From Dactylis glomerata (Eukaryota > Streptophyta > Magnoliopsida > Poales > Poaceae): a stretch of 64,000 nt of DNA. Under the pieces are notes generated by a model. The model worked only from the letters and a program-made list of their open reading frames with translations. It did not search any database and had not been told where the DNA came from. The position numbers were made by a program, and so were the translations under genes. Position 1 is the stretch's first letter. Every line of letters begins with the position of its first letter. Positions 45,054 through 56,519 of the stretch are shown one piece after another. The stretch covers positions 248,001-312,000 of the forward strand of contig QXEO01000727.1 in NCBI GenBank assembly GCA_007115705.1, given 5' to 3'.

Positions 45054-48000
45054 ATGGATCCACATAGCAGGAACCTCGAAGAGGAAGAACTTATCGAAGA
45101 TATAATCAAAGACGCCCCCGACGTTGAACCAGCTGAATCTCCGTCGTCGTATCTGAATCCCTCCGGAGATGGAATGGAGGTCGACCGACACGAAGATGAA
45201 GCCGACGGGGCAGGCGATAGCTCCGATGACGGAGATGATAGCTCCGCTGATGGAGAAGCCGGTGGAGAAGCCGGTGGAGAAATAATAAAGTCCGGCGAGG
45301 TATACATATGAAGTTCGACAATCACTTGTAATATGTGAATAATATTGGAGATAGCTCTATATTGTATACATATACATTCATTTGACGAATGTTTCTCCCT
45401 CTTAGGCCTCCACATCGAGCAAAGCTACGAAACGAGGCCCGACTAAAAAGTTGGACGCACGGACGCATTACACCTTTGAGGTGATATTGCCTACGGGCGA
45501 ACCAAAGCTTCCTAAGAATGCTGCTGACACATTCAAGAAGCAATGCGGAGTTCTCGTTAGGGATCATGTCCCGATCAGCGTTCGGGAGTGGAACAAGCGC
45601 AAAGGGGCAGCCGATAGTGACTATGTCGCCGAAAGGTACAAAGATAATCTTTGGAATGATATCATGTCACATTTCAACCTGCCAGAATGTGAGAATGAAG
45701 ACGCCGCAAAAAAACTGAGGGCCAAAGTCAAGCAGTGGACTCTAAAGAAGATGGCCGAACTGTTCCGTAGCTGGAAGAAGAAGCTATGGAAAGACTATCT
45801 GAAGACAAAGAAAGTGCCAGTATTCGAGGGGTACCTAGCCAAGCAGGCGAATCACTGGAAGACATTTCAGGAGTACAAGCAGTCAGAAGATGCCAAGGCA
45901 TTATCAGAAAAGAACAAGAAAAATGCCGACAAGAAGAAATATCACCACACGCTGGGGCCAGGGGGCTATGAGACTGCCATCCCAAAGTGGGATAAGAAAG
46001 AGAAAGATCTGCTAGCTAAAGGCATCGTACCTGAACCCATCCGTGATGAGTGGGAAATGAGAGCAAGGAATTGGTTCCTTGCGCATGGTGGTTCGTACGA
46101 CGAAGAAACAGGGGACCTCATCTGCAGTGGCGGTCTTAGGATACCCAGGGAGAATTGGAAAAAGATAGTGAAAGAAATTAAAGAGGGAAAAAGACAGTTC
46201 ACTGCAGATAGAGAGAAAGATTTGCTCACACTGGTCCTCGGCAATGACGAACATGGAGGACGAACGCGAGGCTTCGGTCCTTCTTACCCGTGGTGGCTTG
46301 GGTTTGCCAGAGACCAAGACACTTACAGAAGCCGGGCGAGAGCAAAGAAGCGACAGCAGGATGAGGAGAATGACAAGTTCAACCAGTTGCTTGCTAGGCT
46401 TAACGAGCAACAGAAGCAGATCGACGAGCTTAGAGGAGTAGCGCGCCAGGAAGATCCTGGACTCGATATTATCGGCGCCCCATCTAAGCGGAAAAGCAGC
46501 GTGGTTGAATCTGAGGCCCCGCCCGACGATGCACGAAGAATGATAGAGGGCGGTCCCGGCTACCCTGTGGATGGAATCAAGGAGTCAACATCATGTGAAC
46601 TCCATCAGAAATTCAAGAACATATCCATGAAGGTGGCCGTCGGACAAGCTTTACCTTCTGGCCCTGATGCACGCTGGCATGGCCGTGAGATTCCAGCTGG
46701 CTTTGCTAAAGTCGGGGTGGATGAAATCATGGCGGGGTTTCATGATATGGAGCTCGACATGGCTGGACCCGAAGATGAGAGGACACTCGGAGAAGTACTG
46801 GGTGGAGTCATCCTATGGGACAAGAACTACATCAAGCTTCCAGGCTCGGCCCCAAGGACAACACCGCCTCCGAGTCGTCGCAGGTCACCTACACCTCCAT
46901 CACCTCCAAGCCCTCCACATGACGACGGCCACCACAACACGAGTCCATCTCGATCACCGCCGCCGGACTTGGGTCGGCCGTCTCCGCCGCCGCCCGCTAA
47001 GGATACTAAGCGGAAGCGTGCCAGCAAGAACGCTCCGTACATGAGTTCTAAGCGACGGAGCTCCCCAAAGCGCACACTGTCGCCCCTCCCAAAGGTACCT
47101 CATGCTAATCTTCCTATCAGACCTTATGATCGTACCGACGAGGAAAACGCCAGGATAGCAAAGGAACATTATGATGCGCAGATGAAAAAGAAGGAACCCG
47201 AGCCCCGCCCGGAATACACCGAGAAGCAAATAGCATATGCAAAATACTTCACGACCCTTCCATCACAGTATGAGTTACACCATAAGCCTGACGACTATAC
47301 ACGTACATTGCAGAAGGAAGGGAAAAAGAGCAGGTCACGTGCAAGTGCAAGTGCAAGTGGGAGCAAATCAAGTTCAACTACAAGCAAAATAAGATCAGAC
47401 GTTCCTCAGCTTGGACAACAGGCCAAACAGTCGATCCCACCCCTCAGGGTGTTACCCGAGAATGTTCCCTCTCTGGTGCAGGGGCAAGATTTGGGATTAG
47501 CAAAGAAGTGGGCGGATGAATGGGGTATCCCGGTTGAAGTCATTCTGGCTTCCCAAGACGACGTGGTACCCAAGGCTGTGGTAGCCCCTAAGCCACAGTT
47601 TGTCATGGGAGCGCCTTTGGTCAGCAAAGATAAGTTTGATGATCTCCCAACAAATATGCGTTACTTGCATACATGGTACTTAAGTGAATCAAATAAAGGG
47701 AGAACGATGATCGTGGCGCTTGTCCCACGGGAGTACTACGGCCGTCCCGAAGACATCCATATCGACTTTGATGAACTCTTCCAGATGTACAATGCTGACG
47801 CCCTCGACAAATCGCTTATGAGTTGCTATTGTCTGTAAGTTTTTCAATTCGTTGTCTATATATAACTTGTTCAGTTATTTCAATTCATTGTCTACATATA
47901 ACTTGTTTAGTTATTTCAATTCATTTTCTACATATAACTTGTTCCGTTCTGACTTGTACTCTATTATGCAGAATGAAGATTCTGGAATGTAAAAGTAGGA

Positions 48001-48911
48001 ACATCCACAATATTGGGTTTATTGACCCAGATAAAATACATATAGCGACGCTAACTGATAACCCCAAGGAGACGGAGGAAAACCTTCTAAGGTTTCTAAC
48101 AGATCAAAATTTCTGTGACCACATATTGTTTCCATACAACTTCAGGTGAGGGTCTTACTGTGTTGTGTCCATTCACTTATGAGTGTAATTGATAAGTTAC
48201 TGACACACATATATATACATGTGCAGCTACCACTGGATTCTGTTGGACATTCAAATTGATAAGGGAAGAGTTGATGCCTTCGACCCATTATCGAGACCCT
48301 TGGAACAGTTCCAAAGCATGCAGGACATGCTCCAAGGGTAATTTCAATCATTCTTGTGCTCTATCGGTCTCTTTCGATGATTTTCTGATATATCAATTAA
48401 TGAAAAACTTAGCAAATCATTTTCCTTGTCGGGCAGGGTTTGGAAGCGGTTCAAGTGCGTGACTCCCGGTATCCAGCATGAGAAGCTGACCTTTAGAGCG
48501 GCTCAGGTAAGTAGTAGTATGATATACTTCTATTTTCAATACATTTGTAATGCTAGATTATTATTTTGATTATATATATTCTATTCTCGTAAAGTGCGAC
48601 CAGCAGCCACGGGGGACGCATCTATGTGGATACTATGTTTGCGAGACCATTCGCACGTTTACCTCTGAGCACAAGGATTACAGATACGATGTAAGCAATA
48701 AACATTCACACCTCTATTTTTACTCGTCATTCTTTGTTATCATGATTGATATTCATATTCATCTCCTCTTCTTATATAGTACACGGCCATGCGGGAGAAG
48801 TACCTACCAGAGCAACGCGCGATTGCTGTTGCAGAGGAGCTAGCGGCCTTTCTGAGGATAGAAGCTATAGACGACAAAGGACGATTTAGTGTAGCTAGGG
48901 GCCATTACTGA
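45054..48911 (+). CDS. CACTA B second gene: TNPA-like protein with ULP1-type protease domain
   Basis: Seven coding exons with GT-AG introns keep frame: 45054-45299, 45406-47834, 47972-48145, 48227-48337, 48437-48506, 48595-48690, 48780-48911; 1085 residues. Residues 1-82 are acidic. About 100-290 resemble the plant En/Spm TNPA-like family (VPISVREWNK, AKVKQWTLKKMAELFRSWKK). A coiled coil lies at about 393-427 (QLLARLNEQQKQIDELRG), then a conserved GVILWDKNYIKLPG block, a long Pro/Ser/Arg-rich linker, and a C48 (ULP1) fold: His952 (HW), Asp969 (VDAFDPLS), Gln1013/1014 and Cys1021 (GTHLCGYYVCE). ULP1 enzymes cut SUMO from targets; here the substrate is unknown. A 5' leader exon and intron 1 precede it. 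No lesion is seen. Confidence 0.88.
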
Positions 48912-49149
48912 TGTTGGTCCATGTAATCGAATAGACGGGCTCTTGTCCCGATAATTCTGATCTCCATATAATTGTATATATATGCTCGCTTGTAAGATAA
49001 GTTAATCTTATATATATGCATAAACATGTATATTTAGAATTATACGAAAACTAATTCTCGAACACCAAACAAGGCACCACGTTAATCCCCCGAACACCTA
49101 AACCCTAAAACCCTAAAACGCTAAAATAAACAAAATCTGCAGAAAGTCT

Positions 49150-49355
49150 TTAGTCCCGGTCTGTGTTATGACCCGGGACTAAAGGTCCTGCCCCTGAGGG
49201 CTCTCCCGGCGCTCACGTGGAGCTCCTTTGGTCCCGGCTCGTAACAGGCCCGGGACTAAAGGTTAGGCCTTTAGTCCCGCCTGTTTGGTCCCGGTTGGGG
49301 AACCGGGACTAAAGCCCCTTACAGGCCGGGACTATAGGCTCTGTCCCCACTAGTG
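49150..49355. promoter_or_regulatory. 3' subterminal inverted motifs of CACTA B
   Basis: Repeated TTTAGTCCCGG and complements end in CCACTAGTG. The region is diverged from that of A in the outer part. Confidence 0.7.
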
Positions 49356-50386
49356 GGATGGGTACTAAGATGGATCCACCGCCGGCCCATGAATATTTAC
49401 CTCATTACCTACGTGCTCCGCTGCTAGCCAAGACCACCGCCTGGAAGTATAGGCATGCATGTAGATCAGAACAATTAAACAAGTCCAATAAGTGCTACTC
49501 CATCCGATACAAAATAAGTGTGAAAGGTTTAGTATAACTTTATACTAAATCTGCAACACTTAGTATAGATTGGAGGATTTAGCTGATTGGTTTTACTACG
49601 AGCGCCAGCGCGACTAAATGTATGGTACGGACAAAGCCGGGTATGTCAGAGGCACCTTGTCGGATTGTCCAAGTCGTGCCCCCAAAGATCAGCCTGACGC
49701 CCGGTGTAGCAGGCCACCAGCGGGCGAATGCATAGCGAAGCTATAGTGTAATGGACGGTGTCAATTGATACCAGTACCTAAGGCATAGTTCCTTATAGTT
49801 ATAGTGCATAAGCAAAAATAACACCACTACAAAAAGTTGCAAATTTGAACAAAAGGTAGGCTTTGAACTTAAAGAACACATATCTGTATGGACGGCTCCT
49901 TTCCATTGTGTATGGCAATAATCCTGGCGGACCAAACAGTGCGATGTCGTATTCTGATGAAATAAATTATCGTCCTAGCAAAAATACTAGCTTTACATGC
50001 CTTATATTTTGAAACGGACGGAGTACTTTCCAGTAAAAATACTAGCAAGTGACAAGACACATGAATTCATTTCATCATTTAAAAACTATGATCATTATCG
50101 CAGAATAAAGAAAATAAGTTTGAACAGCTCTACGAAAGAAAAGACAACCATAACGATTTTGCTTAATTGCATAGAACTAAATGAAACAACAATAAATTAT
50201 GTATATTGAATCAACCTAGGAATATAAGTTTTTCTAAGCCAACCAAGTTCTCAACTATTCAAAAGTACGTATCTGCGTATTTTCAATTAAATAAAAAAAC
50301 GAGAACCTTAATAAAAAATATACCTAAACAGGCTGCAAAATAAAAAAGATCTCACGGCGAGAAAATTGATTCACTTGGGGTTGGGG
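49356..50386. other. Spacer with MITE pieces
   Basis: AT-rich, no gene recognised. It contains a short Stowaway-like MITE at 49498-49575 and the end of another at about 49985-50023 (ending ACGGACGGAG before TA). Confidence 0.5.
49498..49575. mobile_element. Short Stowaway-like MITE
   Basis: CTCCATCCGATACAAAATAA at the left and an imperfect complement (ACTTAGTATAGATTGGAG) at the right enclose a small inverted core. A TA precedes it; the right TA is lost. Confidence 0.5.
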
Positions 50387-51718
50387 TCACATCCAGAATG
50401 CGCTAAGCGAATCGGTAGCACAATTGGGCATGAAGTATGAGCGGCCAGGTCGGCACTGTGAGACCACGAGCTCGCCATTTTTATCATGCTTAGCATAGAA
50501 CATGGTCACATGGAGCATGTACTCATGGCCGCTGTTCGAGCATGTGCACTGGCTATTTTCGGCTCTCTCGGCCAGTGTAGCCGGCGTTGTCTCGACCAGA
50601 CAGAACCTGCCACGACCAGTGTGGACGAGCGCCTTGATTGAGGCGTCCTCGACAAATGTGAGCTCATCCTTGCATATCTTCCACTCCGGCGCAGAAAGTG
50701 ACTTTGGTGGGTCGGCGAGGTCAGGGACGTCGCAGGAGCACAAGTAGGGAACGCTATCAGTGCCTTCAGTGCGGATACCAACCCATGCGTCGAGATGGCC
50801 GTCATAGTAGGCTCGATCGTGGAACGGGAGGCTCCACTCGCCACGCGCGGAGTGGCCGTCTTCGGTGTCAATGGAGAAGGTGAAGGTGCGGGGTTCTTCT
50901 TCCATGTCGCCGGTGAAGAAGTACGAGACAAATAGGGTGCAGCCGTCTGGATGCACGGCGTACGACGTGATATATCTTTCACCACTGGGGTCGGTGGCAC
51001 GCGGCCGCCGTGACCGGCTCTTCTTCCAGACCCATTTATCGGTCTGCCCTCTCATATCGAACACCATCCGCTCCTCGCCGCTGTCGTACCCACCGAACTC
51101 TGGTAGCTCCGATTCCTCACAGAGGTAGTGTGAGGTCGACCGGCAGTTGTCGCCGAACGTGTACAGCTTGTTCCCGACGTCCGCCGCCTGATAGTTCCAG
51201 AGACTCAGACCTTTCGGCGGAGGCTGCCCGACGTCGAGCCTCCCCGTCTTCGTGTCATAGACCAAGGTGATGTTACCATTGCCGTTTGTAAAGCCAGTGG
51301 CCACAATCTTGCTGCCTAGGGGTTCGAAGTGCGCATATGCACGGAGCGATTGATAACCTAGGCGCAGGACTGGCTCGGGAAGGCGACGCATCGGCGACTT
51401 CATCTCTTGCGACGCCCATGCCGCGTCCATGCCGGTGACTGCGTCCTCGTCGCCGCCGTCGAGGTCGTCGAGGTTGAGCCTGTATACGCTGTGCCCCGTC
51501 TTCATCTCGTCCAGGACCACGTACAGACGCCTTCGTGGCCTAGGCCATGATTTCTCACCGCCGATTTCCTCCCCTGACGCGGCATCCGAAACATATGCAC
51601 GACGGCGATCTGCACTCCCATGGGCTGCAGCGACGACGGTGTCGCCATAGCTGCATCTTTTGGGCTGCCGGAGATGGGAGAGAAGGGGCTGAGATCTGGA
51701 CAGAAACGATCGCCACAT
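50387..51718 (-). CDS. DUF1668 family protein (intact)
   Basis: A single exon of 443 residues. After a basic, Ser-rich leader that could target an organelle (MWRSFLSRSQPLLSHLR), the body has the DUF1668 series: RRLYVVLDEMKTGHSVYRLNLDDLDG, HFEPLGSKIVATG, LVYDTKTGRLDVG, VGNKLYTFG, SYAVHPDGCTLFVS, FSIDTEDG, WSLPFHDRAYYDGHLDAWVGI, LCSCDVPDL, PEWKICKDEL, HTGRGRFCLVE, ending in MFYAKHDKNGELVV. The repeated short beta motifs suggest a propeller-like fold, but the function of this grass-expanded family is not known. It is divergent to a second copy at 53123. Confidence 0.88.
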   Translation of the reverse strand: MWRSFLSRSQPLLSHLRQPKRCSYGDTVVAAAHGSADRRRAYVSDAASGEEIGGEKSWPRPRRRLYVVLDEMKTGHSVYRLNLDDLDGGDEDAVTGMDAAWASQEMKSPMRRLPEPVLRLGYQSLRAYAHFEPLGSKIVATGFTNGNGNITLVYDTKTGRLDVGQPPPKGLSLWNYQAADVGNKLYTFGDNCRSTSHYLCEESELPEFGGYDSGEERMVFDMRGQTDKWVWKKSRSRRPRATDPSGERYITSYAVHPDGCTLFVSYFFTGDMEEEPRTFTFSIDTEDGHSARGEWSLPFHDRAYYDGHLDAWVGIRTEGTDSVPYLCSCDVPDLADPPKSLSAPEWKICKDELTFVEDASIKALVHTGRGRFCLVETTPATLAERAENSQCTCSNSGHEYMLHVTMFYAKHDKNGELVVSQCRPGRSYFMPNCATDSLSAFWM

Positions 51719-53122
51719 TGTGCGCTATCGACTGGTTTTTTTTATTCGGGTGCATATATATTGATTTGGTTGTTACAGAGATCATGATTGCAATCGTCCT
51801 CCTAACCCTTGGTTAGTTGGTTTCTATTTTTTGCTAGTGGAAATTTGGAAATAAAATATCTTTCGTTACCTATTCCATCTGGTGATTAATGGTGAGTTGT
51901 ACATGTTATAGCCAAAAAAATGTATCTGTTACTTGCGGCAAAATATTTGATGTGGTGAGTTGTATGTGTTATAGTAAAAAAATATGTCTGTTACTAGCAG
52001 AAAAATATTTGATGAATGGTAAGTTGTATAAGTTACCGCACAAAAGAAAGATGTGTATGTTACTTGCGGCAAAATATTTGATGAATGGTGAGTTTTACGT
52101 GTTATAGCAAAAAAATATGTTTGTTACTTACGGAAAAATATTTGATGAATGGTGTGTTAGAGCAAAAAAAACATGTCTGTTACTTGCAGAATTTTTTTTG
52201 ATGAATGGTGAGTTGTACAAGTTACCGCACAAAAGAAGTATGTGTCTGTCACTTGCGGCAAAATATTTGATGAATGGTGAGTTGTACAAGTTACCGCACA
52301 AAAGAAGAACGTGTATGTTTCTTCCAGAAAAATAAAGTTAGGAGTGCTACAAATTTGCATTCCCTACAAAAAAGGTAGCTTGTACGATAATTCGCAACTG
52401 CTTGGGTGTAAATCCTTAATGTAGCTACGATCCTTGATAACCGATGTCCATCCATGATTTTGTAGATGTACATTGGGAAGGAAAATGTCTCTAATGATCG
52501 TGATGTCTCAACTCAAATAATTCTTATCGATTTGATTCGATTGTGCAAATAGTAAGCTCCACATTTTTTTGGAAAAGGAGCTAAAATATCTTTGTACTCC
52601 TACGCGCGTCAAGACGTTCTATATTATTTTGGTTGCTCGCTCCATCAAAAGCAGTTTTGAACATGTGTAATATCAAGGAAAAGAAGAACTCTAGAAAATC
52701 AGGAAATTTAGCAATGTTATTATAGGTTCTATTTCTGTCTCTTTCTACTTTAAAATTTAAATATTTTACAGTAAATTTTGTAAACTACATTTTTCTTTCT
52801 GTTCTAATTTTCCATTTTTATATATTTTATGTATATATATGTTTCTTATGGCGCGAGGAGACCAGGCTAATCGTCAATCAGCAGATTCGTTCATGTAAAA
52901 AATTATACAAGACTTACATGCTGAGGAAACGAGCCAGCCCAATCATCAGCTAGCAGATTAATGGGCTGAGGAGAACCACGGACGGCAAGTAGCAAGTCAA
53001 GGTTCGCGAGAGTCGATCCCCACCGCACGCTAAGACAGGCTAGCTAGGTCACGGTCTCTGACGGACCTTCTCCTCGATCGCCTCTTTCTTGCGGCTGAGT
53101 TGAGAAAACCTTGCAAGTTGCA
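51719..53122. other. Shared upstream region of two divergent DUF1668 copies
   Basis: Contains a minisatellite at 51885-52335, then AT-rich sequence. No gene is recognised. Both copies must have their promoters here. Confidence 0.6.
51885..52335. repeat. Minisatellite, about 60-65 bp unit, seven imperfect copies
   Basis: Each unit has GGTGAGTTGTA, then a variable GTTATAGC or GTTACCGC, an A run, TGTTACTTGCGGC and AAAATATTTGATGAAT. Two sub-types of unit alternate irregularly. It starts about 170 bp upstream of the intact DUF1668 gene. Confidence 0.85.
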
Positions 53123-53591
53123 ATGTTCCGATCGATCGTCCCCCGATCCCGGCCCCTTCTCGCCCGTCTCCGGTGGCCAGCTGCCGCTCCGAGCGGTGGC
53201 AATCGAAGGATCGTCCCATCACGTGCCTACGCAGGCTCGGCTACACCTGCAGCACGGGGCAACGGATCAGCTGATGAGAGGACGGCGGCGGCGGCGGGCC
53301 GACATCTGTACCTGGTGCTAGAGGAGCAGGGGATGGACAGGTTCAGTTTGTACAAGCTCCCCGACGACGACGAGGACGATGATGCGGTCAGAGACGAGGA
53401 CGAGGCCCCGCGCTGCCTCCCTAGCGCCGCCCTCAGCCTGGCCTATTCGTTGGTCGGTTCAAGCCCGCAGTTCGAAGCCCTCGGAAGCAGTATCGCCATC
53501 TACGGTTATTCTTTCGTCATCTCTCCGATACCTTGCACGGGTCACTTCATCACCCTGGTCTACCACACCAAGAAGGGGACGCTGGATGGCG

Positions 53592-53633
<42 letters not shown>

Positions 53634-54383
53634 CTGCCGTACCTGCCGGAAGACAACAACTTCGACCGGGCGAGTATCAAGGATTACCATCACGCCGCAG
53701 CGCCCGTCGGCAACAAGCTGTGCGTGTTAGAGGCTTCAGGTGATGACTCAGGTAATTGGCCCTTGTACCTCTATAAGCTGGAGCAAAACTACGTCCGCAA
53801 CGAGTGGGCCTGGAAGCTGGGCTCGTCGCCCCTCCCTTCTGACGCCACTGATGAGGAGGCCGACGCCGACGTCGAGTCGCACGCGGTGCACCCAGACGGC
53901 CGCACCATCTTTGCCTCGTCCTCCTTCACCTTCTCCCTCGACACGGAGAGCGGAGAGTCCGCATTCCATGGCCGCTGGCTCCTGCCGTTCCACGGCCGGG
54001 CGTACCACGACAGTGACCTAGACGCGTGGGTCGGGATCCGAGTGGCCGACGGCACCGAAGGCGAAGATGGGATCATCAAAGGAGATTCCTACCTGTGTGT
54101 CTGCGATGTTCCGACGGACCTTCGAGAGCCGGCCTGGAAGATGTGCAAAGAGGAGCTCACATTTCTCAAGGCGCCGGCGTGGGCCAGGAGAAGCTGGCTC
54201 GTTCACACTGGGCGCGGCAAGTTCAGCCTCGTCGAGAAAAGCAAGGGAGAGGTACGTGTGACCATGTTCTCTGCTAAGCGTGACAAGAGTGGCGAGCTCG
54301 AGGTCACTCCGTCCCGACCTGGGCGCTCCTACCTCCTGCCCACGTACTGTGGGGTTTTCCTTAAAGCCGCGTTATGGGTGTAA
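53123..54383 (+). pseudogene. DUF1668 family gene broken at a 39-base G run
   Basis: The frame from ATG 53123 (MFRSIVPRSRPLLARLRWP) carries the family start (RHLYLVLEEQGMDRFSLYKL, FEALGSSIAIYG, LVYHTKKGTLDG). It then enters 39 consecutive G at 53593-53631. After the run, the family sequence continues one base out of frame: VLPYLPEDNNF, VGNKLCVL, SHAVHPDGRTIFAS, FSLDTESGES, WLLPFHGRAYHDSDLDAWVGI, HTGRGKFSLVE, to TAA 54381-54383. Losing one G would join the halves. The rest looks healthy, so either the run length is a sequencing error or the gene is shifted by slippage. Confidence 0.8.
53593..53631 (+). repeat. Poly-G homopolymer, 39 bases
   Basis: An uninterrupted G run within a coding region. 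At the same place the paralogue at 50387 has only a short VGQPPPKG linker. Confidence 0.9.
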
Positions 54384-54713
54384 TAACGAGGTTCAGAAGA
54401 CCAATTTTCATGAGCGGATATTAAGTTTTACAGAACGTACTCCTTAGTTTTATTTTCTTATTATGTTAAGCAAGAACTAGTACACGCATTGCAAGTTGTG
54501 AAAGTGGCAAATCCGTGAAACAGAGTGAATTGAATCGCTGGAGATTCTAATGTCGACAGCGCGACGATTTGGCCGCGGTAGCTCCAATGATTTGATTTCG
54601 TAATTTTTGTAATCAAGCGGTCTGTACTGTTTTGGCATTTTTGGGACTATATACATACTGTATTTTGTTCTTGCTGAAATCCTTAATTTTTAGGCTATTA
54701 CTGATATTTCTTT
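54384..54713. other. 3' flank of DUF1668 copy
   Basis: AT-rich. Includes the left copy of a 21-bp direct repeat (54604-54624). No gene is seen. Confidence 0.5.
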
Positions 54714-55600
54714 TCAAAACGTAATCCATTGGACCCACTTTTTCTGGCAATTGCTGACAAAACAGCGCAAAAAGCCTTCCAAACATTGGTTCACTCGTTC
54801 TGTCTGCCCATCAGTTTCGAGGTGACGAGCTAAACTCCTGCGCAACTCCGTTTGTGTCAGTCGAAATAGTTCCTGCCAAAGTGTGCTAGTGAAAACTAGA
54901 TCACGATACAAGACAATTTCTTCAGGCAAACCATGAAGGTGATAGATTTCTTTCACAAACAATTGGGCCACCGAGAAAGCAGTTAAGGGGTGGGCCAATG
55001 GCAAGAAATGAGCAAAGTGAGAAAATTTGTCAACCACCACCAAGATGCAAGTGTTACCCGCAGATACGGGCAACACTGTGATAAAATCCATCGTCATAAC
55101 TTGCCAGGTAGCTGTTGGTACATCCAGAGGAACCGAGCAGCGAGCTGTTAAGAATCTAAATGGGCCTAGAGCCCACACCATATTTCAACATGAGCCACAT
55201 ATTGCCTTACTTGCTTTTTGAGGCCTGGCCAAGAAAAATATGTTTGACTCGATTATATGTTGCATGGGATCCAGAATGACCTCCAATGGGACTAGCGTCC
55301 AAAGCATGGAGAATTCCTTGCTGTAAGGAAGAATTGTGCCCAAGCCAAAGTCTTCATTTGTGCCTAATTACACCCTTGTTCGGAATATAATGGCCAGTGG
55401 CTGTTGGATAGCCAATTGTGCAAGTTTATTAGTGGCTGCCACATCTTGCGCATAACCTTGAACCAATTTGTCCATCCAAACAGGGCGGGAGCAAGAAATG
55501 ACTTGTAATTCTTCAGTGCCCTCATGAATATGTCGAGATAAGGCATCTGCCACCTGGTTGTCCACACCCTTCTTGTACATAACAGAGTTGGTACTCAAAG
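54714..55600 (-). pseudogene. Ty3/gypsy pol remnant (end of RNase H region and integrase)
   Basis: On the minus strand, 55598-55364 reads YKKGVDNQVADALSR, the end of the RNase H/linker region. 55181-54714 reads integrase core: MDFITVLPVSAG, ILVVVDKFSHFAHF, LHGLPEEIVLYRD and HLETDGQTERVNQCLE. The usual IVSDRD is IVLYRD here, so a catalytic Asp appears lost. The zinc-binding part between the pieces is frame-shifted. No LTRs were found nearby. Confidence 0.85.
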
Positions 55601-56519
55601 TACATCATCAATTACATACCGAATTCAAATAAGTCTTAGATAGCCACTTGGCTGAGTTCAAATGCCACGCAGGGCATGATCACACAGATACTTATTACTT
55701 AGCAGCAGGGACACAAGTAGCGTAGCTGACCCGAGTCAGGCCTACTACCGGGAGACGGAACCTAGTTCGCACCGGCGTCATTGAAACCACCTTCGTCCTC
55801 CTCATAGTCGTCTCTATAGTCTGGCCAAATTAATAGCCAGGGACAAAGCTGTGAGTACATTTTGAATTGTACTTTTTGTAATCAAGCGGTCTGATTTCAA
55901 ATCTGGTCGCCAGCTCCCAATTTTTTTCAAGAGCTTGTAATCAAAGAGGTACGATTTCAGTGTTCCACAGCGTGTAAATCCAATATAAATGCAAGATACC
56001 ACACATGCTTCTAGTTCTAGTATATTATGCGTGTTTTTTTACCTAAGTAAATTGTAGTTCGAAAGATACTAATTCATGGTGCAGAGACTTGTACTCCAAA
56101 CCTATTGGTAGTGCGCCTTGTATGGGTTATAATGTGATCTCTACGAATATCTGTTTACTTCGTGGTATCCTAACAAATTTCCATGTTCCGGTGAAAAAAA
56201 TGCCAACTGGCACAATACATGAACTCCATTTCGTAATTTAAGAATATGATCATTGTGGCAAATTAATCAAGAAAACAAATTTATCCAACTTTACAACTAA
56301 AAAGACATTGAGTTAAGTGGTGGCGGGGATCACGGCAAGGGGCGACGGCTGATTCTTGGTCATGCGAACAGTACTGCAGGAGGAAGAGGGGGGAATCAGC
56401 TCGCTCCGACAATTGTTTTATCCCCTCGCTCCGCCGCGTGTTTGGCTAGGTGGACTGGTCTGGCATGTGCTAGCTATGCCACTAGCGCGGGGTTATGGAC
56501 ACATACCTAGGGGCCAACG
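55601..56519. other. Spacer between pol remnant and DUF1668 remnant
   Basis: No gene recognised. Holds the right copy of the 21-bp direct repeat (55873-55893). Confidence 0.45.

Larger units (their letters stand above)
39017..49355 (+). mobile_element. CACTA (En/Spm) DNA transposon, element B
   Basis: A 10.3-kb sister of element A in the same orientation. The 3' end is a proper CCACTAGTG. The 5' end reads GACTAGTAG, with the expected first C as G. The flanking triplets (GTG left, GGA right) do not match, so no target duplication is evident. It carries the same two genes, a longer 163-bp array and three internal hairpins. It is longer than A mainly because A lost 1.4 kb of the second gene. 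Confidence 0.93.
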
